A stretch of DNA of 51,699 bases from Archangium sp. (GTDB lineage: Bacteria; Myxococcota; Myxococcia; Myxococcales; Myxococcaceae). Position numbers and translations under genes: made by a program. Where the stretch lies: positions 1 to 51,699 of the forward strand of contig JAUYRZ010000109.1 of assembly GCA_030695565.1 (NCBI GenBank), given 5' to 3'. The notes under the pieces are model-generated. The model worked only from the letters and a program-made list of their open reading frames with translations, ran no database searches and was not told where the DNA came from. Shown in pieces: positions 7,677-17,205 of this stretch; the stretch's first letter is position 1, and each line of letters starts with the position of its first letter.

Positions 7677-9442
7677 GCGCTCGTGACTCCAGACCACGAC
7701 TGGCCCTTCGCTGCCAACGCTTCAGGCGTGCCTTCATCGACCACCCGGCCTGCTTCCATCACCACGATGCGATCCGCGTGGCGAATGGTGGCGAGCCGGT
7801 GCGCGATGACCAGCGTGGTGCGGCCCTTCATCAGCTCTGCGAGGCCGGCCTGCACCTCGGCTTCCGTCTCGGAGTCGAGCGCGCTGGTCGGCTCATCGAG
7901 CAACAACAGCGACGGCTCTTTCAAGAACGCCCGCGCGATGGCCAGGCGTTGCCGTTGACCACCCGACAATCGGCCACCTCGTTCACCCACGTCTTCTTCG
8001 AGCCCCGCGGCAAAGCTCCGAACGAAGGCCGCTGCGTGGGCCCGCTCGAGCGCCGCCCACAGCTGCGCATCGGTCGCATCCGCCCGGCCCACCCGCAGGT
8101 TGTCGCGAATCGATCCCGACAGCAGCACCGGATCCTGCGGCACCCACGCCAGCTGCGAGCGCACGCTGCGCCTGGACAATGAGGACAACGGAGCGCCGTT
8201 CCACTGCACCTCGCCACCGCTCGCAGTGCCATGCCCCAGCAGCAGCGAGAACACGCTCGACTTGCCCGCACCGGAAGGCCCGACCAGCGCGACGTGCGTA
8301 CCGGGCTCGACCGAGAAGCTCACGCCCTTGAGCGCCTCGCGCCCATCTGGATAGGTGAGCTTCACCTCGTTCAACCGCAGGCCCAGCGTGAGCGGCTGCG
8401 CTTCACCCCCCGCATCGTGATCGGCCTCGGAGTCGAGCACCTCGAACAACCGCACCGCCGCGCCTGCACCGAGTGAAATCTGCGAAGCGGTGTTCGAGAG
8501 CGACTTGACCGGCTGGTACAGCAGCACCGCCGCCGCGAGAAACGACACGAAGTTGCCCGCCAGAGACGGATCGAGCTGCACCGCGCGCGTGCCCACCACC
8601 ATGGCGACGGCGAGCCCGATGATACCCAGGAACTCCGTGGTGGGGCTGAACGCGCCGCGAATGAACAACGAGCGCTTCATCGCCGCCAGGTAGCGACTCT
8701 GCTCGGCATCGAAGCGCTCCAGCGCGCGGCCTTCAGCCCGGTAGGTCTGCACCACCGGCAGGTTCTGCAGCTGCTCGCTCACCAGCATCGAGAGCTGCCC
8801 CAGCGAGGCCTGCGACTGCGTGGCCTGCTTCTTCGCCCCCCGCGCAAACCGGGAGACCGGAAGGATGGTGCCCGGCAGCACGATGAAGATGATGAGGAAC
8901 AGTCTCCAGTCGGTGACCAGGCACACGATCAACAGGCCGAGCACCTGCAGCGAATCTTTGGTGATGCTGGCCAGCGCTTGACCGGCGGAGAACTCCAGCT
9001 GCGAGACGTCGCTGGTGAAGTGCGAGAGCAGCTCGCCCGAGTGGCGCTGCTCGAACCACCTGGGCGGCAGCACCAACAGCCGCCCGTAGAGCTCCTCCCT
9101 CAGGCGCGAGAGCACCCCCTGGGAGACCCGGCTCATCAACCCCGCATGCAGCCACGAGGCGACCGCCTTCAGCACCGCCGCCGCCACGATCGCCAGGGGC
9201 AGCTTGAAGGTCAGGTCATCCCGCTCCAACTGGAAAGGACCCCAGGTGATGGACCCCCCGCCGATGAGGGAGCGCATCAGGGGGCCGACCAACGACGCCC
9301 AGAGAGCCCCCGCGCTCGCCGCGAACAAAGAGAAGAAGATCGCCAGGGTCAACGGCCCCCGGTACGGCCCCACACGGGCGACCACGCGCCACCACACCCG
9401 TTTGTCCGGTTTCAGGCGGGGGGAAGGTGAGGCGGCAGTCAC
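7673..9442 (-). CDS. ABC transporter, fused permease and ATPase (MsbA-like lipid exporter)
   Basis: A 589-residue half-transporter. The N-terminal ~330 residues are a six-helix ABC exporter membrane domain. The C-terminal nucleotide-binding domain has Walker [10 protein letters not shown], signature [15 protein letters not shown], Walker [13 protein letters not shown] and the H-loop VIAHRL. Size and order match MsbA/LmrA-type homodimeric exporters, and MsbA flips lipid A. The neighbouring phospholipid synthase and the LPS genes in this window make a lipid substrate likely but not proven. I chose GTG 9442: the frame stays open to 9580, but that part overlaps dnaJ and is non-coding. Start confidence is moderate. 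Confidence 0.85.
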   Translation of the reverse strand: MTAASPSPRLKPDKRVWWRVVARVGPYRGPLTLAIFFSLFAASAGALWASLVGPLMRSLIGGGSITWGPFQLERDDLTFKLPLAIVAAAVLKAVASWLHAGLMSRVSQGVLSRLREELYGRLLVLPPRWFEQRHSGELLSHFTSDVSQLEFSAGQALASITKDSLQVLGLLIVCLVTDWRLFLIIFIVLPGTILPVSRFARGAKKQATQSQASLGQLSMLVSEQLQNLPVVQTYRAEGRALERFDAEQSRYLAAMKRSLFIRGAFSPTTEFLGIIGLAVAMVVGTRAVQLDPSLAGNFVSFLAAAVLLYQPVKSLSNTASQISLGAGAAVRLFEVLDSEADHDAGGEAQPLTLGLRLNEVKLTYPDGREALKGVSFSVEPGTHVALVGPSGAGKSSVFSLLLGHGTASGGEVQWNGAPLSSLSRRSVRSQLAWVPQDPVLLSGSIRDNLRVGRADATDAQLWAALERAHAAAFVRSFAAGLEEDVGERGGRLSGGQRQRLAIARAFLKEPSLLLLDEPTSALDSETEAEVQAGLAELMKGRTTLVIAHRLATIRHADRIVVMEAGRVVDEGTPEALAAKGQSWSGVTSA

Positions 9443-9489
9443 GGGGTCGATTGCTTTCGAGTCAGGCTGCGTTAGAGAGGTTCCGCCCC

Positions 9490-10599
9490 ATGGCTTCCAA
9501 GCGTGACTACTACGAAGTGCTCGCGGTCGAGCGCAACGCCGATGCGGACGCTTTGAAGAAGGCCTTCCGCAAACAGGCAATGCAGTACCACCCCGACCGC
9601 AATCCCGGTGACAAAGACGCCGAGGACAAGTTCAAGGAGTCCTCCGAGGCGTACGAGGTGCTGTCCGACCCCGATCGCCGGGCGAGGTACGACCGGTTCG
9701 GTCACCAGGGCGTCGAGGGTTTCGGCGGCAGCGGTGGCTTCAACAACGTCAACATCAACGACATCTTCGGAGAGATCTTCGGAGACATCTTCGGTGGCCG
9801 TGGTGGTGGCCGAGGCCGTGCGCGCAATCGCGGCGCTGACCTCCGCTACAACCTCGAGCTGACGTTCGAAGAGGCGGCCTTCGGTTCTGAAGTGACCGTG
9901 AAGATCCCCCGCCCCAAGCGCTGTGAAGCGTGTGAGGGCACGGGCAGCAAGAGCAAGCAGCAGCGCCAGTGCCCCACCTGTGGCGGCGCCGGTGAAGTGC
10001 GCTTCACCCAGGGCTTCTTCGCGGTCGCGCGCACCTGCAGCCAGTGCAGTGGTTCCGGCCAGGTGGTCGCTGACCCCTGCAAGGACTGCAAAGGCGCCGG
10101 CAAGACCGAGTCGGTCTCCGAATTGTCCGTGAAGATTCCTCCGGGCGTCGACACCGGTACCCGCGTGCGGTTGGCCGGCGAAGGTGAACCCGGCGAACAA
10201 GGCGGCCCTTCAGGCGATCTCTACGTCGTGGTGCACGTGAAGGAACACGCGCTGTTCCACCGCGAAGAATACGAAGTGTTCTGCGAGGTGCCGATCAGCT
10301 TCGTGCAGGCGACGCTGGGCGCGCAGCTCGAGGTGCCCACGCTCGACGGCATGGTGAAGATGAAGGTGCCCGAGGGTACGCAGAGCGGGAAGATCTTCCG
10401 CTTGAAGGGCAAGGGTATCCCGCACCTGCAGTCCACCGATCGCGGCGATCAACACGTGCGCGTGGTGGTGGAGACGCCGCAGAACCTGAACAGCAAGCAG
10501 CGCGAGCTGCTGGAGAAGTTCGCCGAAGCTTCGGGTGAGAACGTGAACCCCCAGAGCAAGAGCTTCTTCAAGAAGGTGGCGGACTTGCTGAACAAGTAG
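9490..10599 (+). CDS. dnaJ: Chaperone protein DnaJ
   Basis: A 369-residue Hsp40 co-chaperone that stimulates DnaK ATPase. The J domain (1-70) has HPD in YHPDRNPG. A Gly/Phe-rich linker (about 75-115) follows. Four zinc-binding CxxCxGxG repeats come next ([32 protein letters not shown]), then the C-terminal substrate-binding domains. Length is normal for a type I DnaJ. ATG at 9490. No dnaK or grpE is adjacent. The gene is divergent from the ABC exporter with 47 bases between starts. No CIRCE element (TTAGCACTC inverted repeat) is visible in that gap. Confidence 0.96.
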   Translation: MASKRDYYEVLAVERNADADALKKAFRKQAMQYHPDRNPGDKDAEDKFKESSEAYEVLSDPDRRARYDRFGHQGVEGFGGSGGFNNVNINDIFGEIFGDIFGGRGGGRGRARNRGADLRYNLELTFEEAAFGSEVTVKIPRPKRCEACEGTGSKSKQQRQCPTCGGAGEVRFTQGFFAVARTCSQCSGSGQVVADPCKDCKGAGKTESVSELSVKIPPGVDTGTRVRLAGEGEPGEQGGPSGDLYVVVHVKEHALFHREEYEVFCEVPISFVQATLGAQLEVPTLDGMVKMKVPEGTQSGKIFRLKGKGIPHLQSTDRGDQHVRVVVETPQNLNSKQRELLEKFAEASGENVNPQSKSFFKKVADLLNK

Positions 10600-10608
10600 A
10601 GGTTGGCC

Positions 10609-11757
10609 ATGGCGTGGAAAGACGGCTTCAGGAAATTCCTCGAGGCTGATCCCGAGCGCCTTCACTTCGCGGCGCACAGCCATCACTTCTGGCCTGACGT
10701 GACGTTCGAGGCGCAGCAGCAAGCGTGGCTCGACGCGGCGCGCTTCGCGGACGACAAGTGGGACACGGTGTTCTCCGAGGTCTGGTCGGAGGCGCAGCGG
10801 CACCTCGCCACCGAGCTCTCCTTGCCTGAGCCCGGGAGCATCGTCTTCGCACCCAACACGCATGAGTTCGTGCTGCGGCTGCTCTCGTGCTTGCCCGAGA
10901 AGGCGCGTGTGGTGACCACCGACTCTGAGTTCCACTCCTTCGAGCGGCAGACGCGGCGGCTGGAAGAAGAAGGGTTGCTCCAGGTCACCCGTGTTCCTTC
11001 GGAGCCGTTCGCCACGTTCAACGAGCGCTTCAGTGCAGCATCGCAGCAGGCCGACCTCGTCTTCTTCAGCCACGTGTTCTTCAACTCGGGCGCTGAAGTG
11101 CAGCAGCTCGACGCGCTGATCGATTCAATGCCCAGCCGCGCGCTGGTGGTGATCGACGGGTACCACGGCTTCGGAGCGGTCCCCACCAACCTGCAGCACG
11201 TGGGGGCGCGCGCCTTCTATCTGTCGGGTGGCTACAAGTACGCGATGAGCGGGGAGGGCGTGTGTTTCCTCCACGTGCCTCCGACTGCGGCTGATTTGAG
11301 GCCGCGCAACACCGGCTGGTTCGCGGCCTTCGATGCGCTCGGTGAGAAGGTGGCGGGGCAAGTGCCGTACTCGAAGGGCGCGATGCGCTTCATGGGCGCG
11401 ACGTTCGATCCTTCAGGGCTCTATCGGTTCAACGCCGCGATGCGCTGGCGACAGTCGGTTGGCTTGAGCACCGCACACAACCGCGCGCATGCGCACGCGC
11501 TGCAGCATCACTTCGTGGCGGCGTTGCCTGAAGGCCCGCTGAGGGCAGAGCAGTTGGTGGTGCCGCTCTCGAACACCGCGCGTGGCCAGTTCCTCACCTT
11601 CCGCACGCCCGACGCGGGCTCGTTGTCTGCCGCGCTCAAGCGGCACCGGGTGATCACCGACGCGCGAGACGATCGCCTCCGGTTCGGTTTCGGGCCGTAT
11701 CAAGACGAGGCCGACGTGGCTCTGCTCCTCGCGCGTATGAAGCACGCCCTTCGATGA
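10609..11757 (+). CDS. PLP-dependent enzyme, aminotransferase class V / kynureninase-like
   Basis: A 382-residue fold-type I PLP enzyme. The likely PLP lysine is in YLSGGYKYAMSGEG, after VVIDGYHGFGAV (the Asp that contacts the pyridine nitrogen). FAPNTHEF and the HFAAHSHHFWP opening fit class V aminotransferase or kynureninase-like proteins. A TTG at 10603 is possible, but the ATG at 10609 has AGAGG 6 bases upstream. It follows dnaJ closely and overlaps the next gene (ATGA at 11754). The substrate cannot be read from the sequence, and true kynureninase activity is not established. Confidence 0.82.
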   Translation: MAWKDGFRKFLEADPERLHFAAHSHHFWPDVTFEAQQQAWLDAARFADDKWDTVFSEVWSEAQRHLATELSLPEPGSIVFAPNTHEFVLRLLSCLPEKARVVTTDSEFHSFERQTRRLEEEGLLQVTRVPSEPFATFNERFSAASQQADLVFFSHVFFNSGAEVQQLDALIDSMPSRALVVIDGYHGFGAVPTNLQHVGARAFYLSGGYKYAMSGEGVCFLHVPPTAADLRPRNTGWFAAFDALGEKVAGQVPYSKGAMRFMGATFDPSGLYRFNAAMRWRQSVGLSTAHNRAHAHALQHHFVAALPEGPLRAEQLVVPLSNTARGQFLTFRTPDAGSLSAALKRHRVITDARDDRLRFGFGPYQDEADVALLLARMKHALR

Positions 11758-12044
11758 ACCGCTTGTGGGTGGCTGGCTGTCTCTTGCTCGCTTGCGCGAA
11801 CGCACCGCTGCGACGCACGGCCTCCGCTCCCGTCGATGAGGCGTATGGCACCGTCGTGCTCAGCGTGACCGTCAATGAGTTGGGTGCAGTGACCAACGTG
11901 GTCGTGCTCGAGGGCCCGGGATCGGCGCTCAATGAGCTGGCAGCTGACGCCCTCCGGAAGTTTCGCTTCAAGCCTGCTCTCAAAGACGGACTGCCGACGA
12001 CGGCAACCATCATCTACCGCTACACCTTTCTCCCCGAAGACTGA
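11754..12044 (+). CDS. Small lipoprotein with a stand-alone TonB C-terminal domain
   Basis: A 96-residue protein with a lipoprotein signal peptide and lipobox LLAC (Cys14). The rest (about 30-96) resembles a TonB/TolA C-terminal domain: a beta strand VVLSVTVNELGAV, a helix with NELAADALRKFRFKPA, then a strand TIIYRYTF. It lacks the membrane anchor and Pro-rich spacer of true TonB, so it is unlikely to energise transport by itself. It may bind a receptor or act in the periplasm. It overlaps the PLP enzyme gene by 4 bases. Confidence 0.7.
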   Translation: MNRLWVAGCLLLACANAPLRRTASAPVDEAYGTVVLSVTVNELGAVTNVVVLEGPGSALNELAADALRKFRFKPALKDGLPTTATIIYRYTFLPED

Positions 12045-12131
12045 GCTGGCACGGGGGGTGATGAGCCTCCAGTCGGAGCCTCAAACCCGCGGCCGCGTTG
12101 ACTCATTTCACGCGTCTTTTCGGCCGCACTG

Positions 12132-12149
12132 CGTGCGTTTTCCCGCACG
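12132..12149 (+). other. Hairpin upstream of the LpoA-like gene
   Basis: CGTGCG-TTTTCC-CGCACG is a perfect 6-bp stem with a 6-base loop, 23 bases before the ATG at 12173. There is no U-tract after it, so a terminator is not clear. Confidence 0.35.
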
Positions 12150-12159
12150 GAAAGCCTGC

Positions 12160-12165
12160 TATGTG
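12160..12165 (+). promoter_or_regulatory. Candidate -10 element TATGTG, leaderless
   Basis: It is 7 bases before the ATG at 12173, and no Shine-Dalgarno precedes the ATG. If used, the transcript starts at the ATG or one base before it. Confidence 0.3.
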
Positions 12166-12172
12166 CCTCGGC

Positions 12173-14230
12173 ATGCGTCACCTGTTGCTGATCAGCTGTC
12201 TCGGCCTCCTCTGCGCCTGTCCGAAGAACACGGGCACCGGCACGGGGACGGGCCCGAAGGTCGAAGTGAAGAAAGACAAGACCGCCGATGAGGCGCTCGC
12301 CAAGGCCGTCACCGTGGCCGACTCGAAGTCGCGCAAGGAGGGCATCGAAGCGCTGCTCCTCGTTCGCAAGACCTACCCGGAGACCACCGCGGGGCAAGAC
12401 GCGCTCTACCGCGTCGGCGTGCTGGCCTTCGAAGAGGGCGACTACGCGCTCGCGCGCAAGTCGCTGGGCGAGCTGCTGTTCGAGAACCCGCTGCACCCCA
12501 ACGCGAACCAGGCGCGCCTCAAGTCGGGCCTCGCCGCCGTGGAGCAGAGGGCCTACCGCGACGCGTACCAGACGCTCTCGACGCTGGTCGATCGCCTCGA
12601 GGGTGATGACAGGAAGCTCGCTGAAGCGGCGCTGCTTCGTGCCGCTGCGGGAAGTCAGCAGTTCGGTGAGGCGCTGAAGGCCGCGCTCAAGACCGTCGAC
12701 GCCGCGAACACGCCGGAAGAGAAGAAGGCCGCGCTGGCGAACCTCGAAGACGTGGTGGAGACCAAGACCACCTTCCTCTCCATCGCCGAAGCGTGGAACG
12801 ACCTGCCGCGTTCGCACCCGGGCTGGCCGCTGATCACCTTCAAGATGGCGCGCGTGTTTTACCACCTGCGCGATTGGACCCGTCTCGACGAGGCGCTCAA
12901 GTCGCTCCTCTCCACCGCTCCTGATTCGCCGTACGCGCCTGAGGCGAAGGCGTTGATCGAGCGGCTCAGCAAGCGCACCCAGGTGCGGGCGAAGGCCATC
13001 GGCGCCGTGTTGCCCATGACCGGAAAATACAAAGCGTTCGGTGAGACCACCATGCGTGGGCTCCAGTTGGCGCTCAAGGGCAGCGACATCGAGCTCATCG
13101 TGAAGGACTCCCAGGGCGACCCGGGGCTCACCTCGAAGCTGGTGGAGCAGCTCGCGTTCGACGACGGCGTCATCGCGATCATCGGCCCGCTGCTGGCTGA
13201 AGACGCGAAACGTGGCGCGTTGGTGGCGGAAGAACTTCAGGTTCCGTTGATCACGCTCTCGCGCGCCGACGGCCTCACCGAGATCGGCCCTCACATCTTC
13301 CGCACCATGGTGACCAACGCGCAGCAGGCCGAGGCGCTGGCCGACTACGCGATGAACACGCTGGGCTACAAGACGTTCGCCATCCTCCACCCGAACACGC
13401 CGTTCGGCGTCGAGCTGTCGAACGAGTTCTGGGATGCGATCGAGAAGCGCGGCGGGCAGATCCGCGGCATCGAGAACTACGACCACGATCAGAAGACGTT
13501 CACCGAAGAGGCCAAGCGGCTGGCCGGCCGGTACTACATCGAAGATCGCGCTGACTATTACGAGAAGATGCGCGAGATCCGCGAGGCGACCACCGACGAG
13601 TTCCGCCGCCGCAAAGCGATGGAGAAGATGAGGGCCTCGCTCGAGCCGGTGATCGACTTCGAGGCGATGCTCATCCCCGACTCGTGGCAGCAGGTCTCGC
13701 TGGTCGCGCCCGCGCTGGCCGTCGAGGACATCATCACCAACGCCTGCGACAAGAAGGATCTCGAGCGCATTCAGAAGACCACCGGCAAGGACAAGCTCAA
13801 GACCGTCACGCTGCTCGGCCCCTCGACGTGGAGCTCGCCCAAGGGCACCTCGGGCGATCCGCAGCTGATGGAGCGCGGTGGCAAGTACGTGCTGTGCAGC
13901 GTGTACGTCGAGGCCTTCTACGAGACGAGCGATCGACCCTCGACCAAGGCCTTCGTCGCCGCGTTCCGCGAGCAGTACAAGGACGCGTCGATCACCTTGC
14001 TCGACGCGGTCGGCTTCGATTCAGGCGCGATGGTTCGCAGCATCATCGAGAAGAACGCGCCCACCACGCGCTCGGCGTTCCGCGAAGTGCTCCAGCACCT
14101 GAAGGACTTTCAGGGCGCGACCGGCTCGCTCACCATGGATGATTCGCGTGAAGCACGCCGCCAGCTGTACCTGCTCAACATCACCACCAAGGGTGTGAAG
14201 GAAGTCACGCCCAAGCGTCCGGAGGGGTGA
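12173..14230 (+). CDS. LpoA/LppC-like lipoprotein, TPR plus periplasmic ligand-binding domain
   Basis: A 685-residue lipoprotein with lipobox LCAC (Cys16) and a Gly/Thr repeat just after it. The N-terminal ~250 residues are helical and TPR-like (YRVGVLAFEEGDYALARKSL and similar). From about residue 280 (IGAVLPMTGKYKAFGETT) there is a two-lobed type 1 periplasmic-binding fold like branched-chain amino acid binding proteins. This TPR plus binding-protein order is that of LpoA/LppC, the outer-membrane activator of penicillin-binding protein 1A, although an amino-acid sensor role is also possible. The frame is open to 12098, but the signal peptide fixes the ATG at 12173. The WD40 lipoprotein gene follows 4 bases downstream. 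Confidence 0.8.
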   Translation: MRHLLLISCLGLLCACPKNTGTGTGTGPKVEVKKDKTADEALAKAVTVADSKSRKEGIEALLLVRKTYPETTAGQDALYRVGVLAFEEGDYALARKSLGELLFENPLHPNANQARLKSGLAAVEQRAYRDAYQTLSTLVDRLEGDDRKLAEAALLRAAAGSQQFGEALKAALKTVDAANTPEEKKAALANLEDVVETKTTFLSIAEAWNDLPRSHPGWPLITFKMARVFYHLRDWTRLDEALKSLLSTAPDSPYAPEAKALIERLSKRTQVRAKAIGAVLPMTGKYKAFGETTMRGLQLALKGSDIELIVKDSQGDPGLTSKLVEQLAFDDGVIAIIGPLLAEDAKRGALVAEELQVPLITLSRADGLTEIGPHIFRTMVTNAQQAEALADYAMNTLGYKTFAILHPNTPFGVELSNEFWDAIEKRGGQIRGIENYDHDQKTFTEEAKRLAGRYYIEDRADYYEKMREIREATTDEFRRRKAMEKMRASLEPVIDFEAMLIPDSWQQVSLVAPALAVEDIITNACDKKDLERIQKTTGKDKLKTVTLLGPSTWSSPKGTSGDPQLMERGGKYVLCSVYVEAFYETSDRPSTKAFVAAFREQYKDASITLLDAVGFDSGAMVRSIIEKNAPTTRSAFREVLQHLKDFQGATGSLTMDDSREARRQLYLLNITTKGVKEVTPKRPEG

Positions 14231-14234
14231 GCCG

Positions 14235-15815
14235 TTGAACCAGCGAACGGTCGTGCTGGTGGCCGTCGGGCTGCTCGCGGGCTGCAGGACGTTTCCGAAG
14301 ACGCCGGCGGCCACGCTGACCGCGCTCGCCGCGGCGAACGATGGCTACCTCACGGGCACGCCCATCGCGCTCGGCGAGAAGCGCGTGCTCAACCGGGAAG
14401 ACTTCGTCTACGACGCGAAGCTCTCGCCTGATTCGAAGGTCGCGGCCTTCTCCCGGCTGGGGCCCAAGTCGTTCCATCTCTCCATTCACGAGCTGGCCTC
14501 TCAACCGACGCTGCGCGCGGACACGGTGATCAACGCGCTCGAGTTCGACATCGACTCGTTGGAGTTCTCGCCCGATGGCACCCGCGTGGCCACCGTCTCC
14601 CGCGACGGCGCCCTGCGCATCTACGCCGCGAAGACCGGGGCCCTCGAAGCGGCCTGGCTGACGGAGGAGCCGCTGGTGAGCGTGGCCTGGAATGCCGCGG
14701 GTGACCTGATCGCGCTGGGCAGTGCCCGCGGGCTGGTGACGCTGGTCTCGGTGCCTCAGCTTCAGCACGTGGCTGAGCTTCGAGCGCACACCGATGAGGT
14801 GCGCGCCGTGGCCTTCACGCCGGGTGGTGAGCTGATCACCGGCAGCTGGGACAAGCGGCTGCTCGTCTTCACGGTCGGCGCCTCCACCGTGCCTGCCCGC
14901 GAAGTCCGCACGCATGTGACGAAGAAGAATGGGCTCGTGCTCTTCCGCGCCGTGCTCGATCGCGCCGCTTCGGCCACCGTGGCGCTCGATGGCCGGGTTC
15001 CGATGATCATCGTGAAGAGCGCGCTCGCGCAGGCCGCGGGCATCGACGTGAACGCGTTGACCCAGACGGTGCCGGTGCCGACGGCGTTCGGCAATCAGCT
15101 CGCGAAGGTCGCGAAGGGCAGGGTGCTCTCGATCAAGAACCTCACCTTCGATCAGGTCGACGTGGCGGTGTGTGATGCGTGCGTTCCTCCGGATGCACAG
15201 GCCGTGCTCGGTGGCCCGGCCTTGCAGCAGCTGGCCACCGCCTTCGATGAGTCCACTTCCGAGATCGTCTTCACCCTCAACGAAGGAACGCAGGGCGTCA
15301 GCGTGAGCTCGTCGAAGACGTTGACCCTCGCGCGCTCGTTCAATTTCCCCGCAGCGGTCAACGACCTGTCGCTCGACGCGAAAGGGCAGATCGCCGGCGT
15401 GGCCTTCTCGGAGACCAAGTCGGAGCGCACCAAGGCCGTCTACGACCGCGAGAAGAAGAACGAGGTCGAGCCGGAGCGCGAATGGGATTGCGGCGCGCGG
15501 GTCGACCTCGCTTCAGGCCAGGTGCTGGAGAAGAAGGCTGGTCATCGCGGCACGGTGGCGACGGCGGCCATCAGCCCCGACGGCGAGACGCTCGCGACCG
15601 GGGGCTGGGACAAGAAGGTGCTCCTCCATGGTGAGCCGCGCAGCGTCGACACCGACTTCGGCTGGGCGATCCGGCGCGTGCGGTTCTCGCGTGATGGGCG
15701 CCGGCTCATCGTCGCCGCGTGGACTCCGCAGAACCCGCTCAGCAGCCATCAGAGCGATCCGGCGGCGGTGGTGTACGAGGTCATCTATTTCGAAGCAGGG
15801 GTGACCTCGCGGTGA
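14235..15815 (+). CDS. WD40 lipoprotein with a retropepsin-like insert lacking the catalytic Asp
   Basis: A 526-residue protein starting at TTG 14235, with lipobox LAGC (Cys17). WD40/beta-propeller repeats are visible at about 60-215 (LEFSPDGTRVATVSRDGALRIY, VAFTPGGELITGSWDKRLLVF) and 425-520 (AISPDGETLATGGWDKKVLL). Between them, about residues 220-345 resemble a retropepsin-like aspartic protease fold: ATVALDGRVPMIIVKSALAQ where the family has a DTGA turn, and VLGGPALQQLATAFD where it has the LGxxFLxxF segment. The DTGA aspartate is replaced, so it should be inactive and may bind peptide. It sits 4 bases after the LpoA-like gene, probably in one operon. The WD40 part is clear; the insert call is inference. 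Confidence 0.75.
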   Translation: MNQRTVVLVAVGLLAGCRTFPKTPAATLTALAAANDGYLTGTPIALGEKRVLNREDFVYDAKLSPDSKVAAFSRLGPKSFHLSIHELASQPTLRADTVINALEFDIDSLEFSPDGTRVATVSRDGALRIYAAKTGALEAAWLTEEPLVSVAWNAAGDLIALGSARGLVTLVSVPQLQHVAELRAHTDEVRAVAFTPGGELITGSWDKRLLVFTVGASTVPAREVRTHVTKKNGLVLFRAVLDRAASATVALDGRVPMIIVKSALAQAAGIDVNALTQTVPVPTAFGNQLAKVAKGRVLSIKNLTFDQVDVAVCDACVPPDAQAVLGGPALQQLATAFDESTSEIVFTLNEGTQGVSVSSSKTLTLARSFNFPAAVNDLSLDAKGQIAGVAFSETKSERTKAVYDREKKNEVEPEREWDCGARVDLASGQVLEKKAGHRGTVATAAISPDGETLATGGWDKKVLLHGEPRSVDTDFGWAIRRVRFSRDGRRLIVAAWTPQNPLSSHQSDPAAVVYEVIYFEAGVTSR

Positions 15816-15837
15816 TCCGTCGACTTCACCCGTGCCG

Positions 15838-16521
15838 TCAGCAGCCGCAGCGAACCTCTCGCGGCGGGTATGCATCGCCGATCTGAACTGAACACTCGGG
15901 GTGGGCCGCTCGGAAGGCGGCGAGCGAGCCCTCGGGGATCTGGGTGCGGTACGCGACGAGGCTGCGAAGCGGCACGTTCGCCAGCGGCGCCAAGTCCACG
16001 ATCGCGGTTCCACTGATGTCCAAATCGCGGAGCTTGCCGAGGCCAGCGAGCGGTCCGAGGTCCGAGACGCGGGTGTACTCGATGCTCAATGCCTCGAGGC
16101 TCGAGACCCTCGCGAGCGGGCCGAGGTCGACGATCGGAGTGCACCACACGCAGAGCGCGCGGAGCTTCTGCAATCTCGAGAGCGGCTCGAGGCTCGCGAT
16201 GCGTGTCTGGAACACCGTCAGCTGGCGCAGCGCTGCGAGTTCACGAAGCGGCCCGAGATCGGAGAACGGCGCCGTGCAGAGATCGATCTCAGTCAGCGAC
16301 GTGCAAATGGCGAGGGGCGCGAGCGTATCGATGCGCGCACACAGCGGCTGGGCGGGCACGCGCGTGGGGAGGATGCCGAACAGCGGGAGCTTCTTGAGCC
16401 CGGGGAGCTTCCCGCGGCCCGCCTCGGTCGAGAGGTCGATGCGCAGCGCCCTGAACGCCTCGAGCCAGACCGGGGGAAACGTGGCAACGGCAGCGCGCAG
16501 AGCGTGGTCGTCGTGCTTCAT
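15838..16521 (-). CDS. Leucine-rich repeat protein
   Basis: A 227-residue protein with at least five tandem ~22-residue leucine-rich repeats of the form L..L..L.V..T.I.DLGPLA (about residues 85-205), as in internalin/ribonuclease-inhibitor-type LRR proteins. There is no signal peptide or membrane segment, so it is probably cytoplasmic. The C-terminus has a CGC. LRR proteins bind other proteins; the target is unknown. The frame is open to 16887 upstream, but that part overlaps the next gene. The ATG at 16521 is the start. It converges with the WD40 gene 22 bases away. Confidence 0.75.
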   Translation of the reverse strand: MKHDDHALRAAVATFPPVWLEAFRALRIDLSTEAGRGKLPGLKKLPLFGILPTRVPAQPLCARIDTLAPLAICTSLTEIDLCTAPFSDLGPLRELAALRQLTVFQTRIASLEPLSRLQKLRALCVWCTPIVDLGPLARVSSLEALSIEYTRVSDLGPLAGLGKLRDLDISGTAIVDLAPLANVPLRSLVAYRTQIPEGSLAAFRAAHPECSVQIGDAYPPREVRCGC

Positions 16522-16577
16522 GGCCGCACAACCTCGCAAACGAAAACGTGCCCTGAATTGAGGGCGCTCCCTCGCTC

Positions 16578-17138
16578 TTACGCGAGGGTGACTTGCCGCG
16601 CCCGGGGCGAGACCGCTGCCAACGCGATCGGCGTCACGCCACCCACCGAACGCCGCGCCGTGGTCGCTTCGTGCTCCAGCAACCACTGCTTCAACTCGAG
16701 CCCACCCGCGTAGCCGGTGAGCAGACCACCCGCGCCGATCACCCGATGACAGGGCACGATGAGCGAGATGGGATTCTTGCCGTTGGCCGCGCCCACCGCG
16801 CGCGATGACGACGGGCTGCCCAGGTGCGTCGCCAGCCCGCTGTAGCTGGTGGTGGTGCCGAGGCGGATTTCCCTCAAGGCCTCCCACACCCGCTTCTGAA
16901 ACGGGGTGCCCTTCGGGGCCAGCTTCACGGTGAAGTCGACCAGCCGGCCCGCGAAGTAGGCGCTGAGCTGGTCACGCACCCCGGCGAAAAACGCGTCATC
17001 GCGCCGCCAGCTGTCAGTGACATCCGGCACCGCCCGATGGCTTTCGGGGAAGGCGCCGGTCAAAGCCTCGCCATCGCTCACCAGGAGCCAGGTGCCGATG
17101 GGGGAGCGGTACCGCGTGTAGGAAGTGACGAACGACAT
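16578..17138 (-). CDS. ogt: Methylated-DNA--protein-cysteine methyltransferase
   Basis: A 186-residue suicide DNA-repair protein that removes O6-methyl groups from guanine. The active site PCHRV (Cys130) and the helix-turn-helix stretch (GTPFQKRVWEALREI, TTSYSGLATHLG, SRAVGAANGKNP) are intact. It has the Ogt-like layout with an N-terminal ribonuclease-like domain. ATG at 17138 (TTG at 17153 is also possible). A TACCTT hexamer lies 13 bases upstream. It is monocistronic or in the same direction as the LRR gene. Confidence 0.93.
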   Translation of the reverse strand: MSFVTSYTRYRSPIGTWLLVSDGEALTGAFPESHRAVPDVTDSWRRDDAFFAGVRDQLSAYFAGRLVDFTVKLAPKGTPFQKRVWEALREIRLGTTTSYSGLATHLGSPSSSRAVGAANGKNPISLIVPCHRVIGAGGLLTGYAGGLELKQWLLEHEATTARRSVGGVTPIALAAVSPRARQVTLA

Positions 17139-17205
17139 GCGAGCGGCGGGCAAGGTAGCGGCGGAGATCGGGAAGGGGAAGGGGGCTGCGCTTCCCCCAA
17201 TGAGT

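Noticed and set aside
9443-9489. CIRCE or other heat-shock operator before dnaJ
   Set aside because: The 47-base gap lacks the TTAGCACTC inverted repeat and any other perfect palindrome of note.
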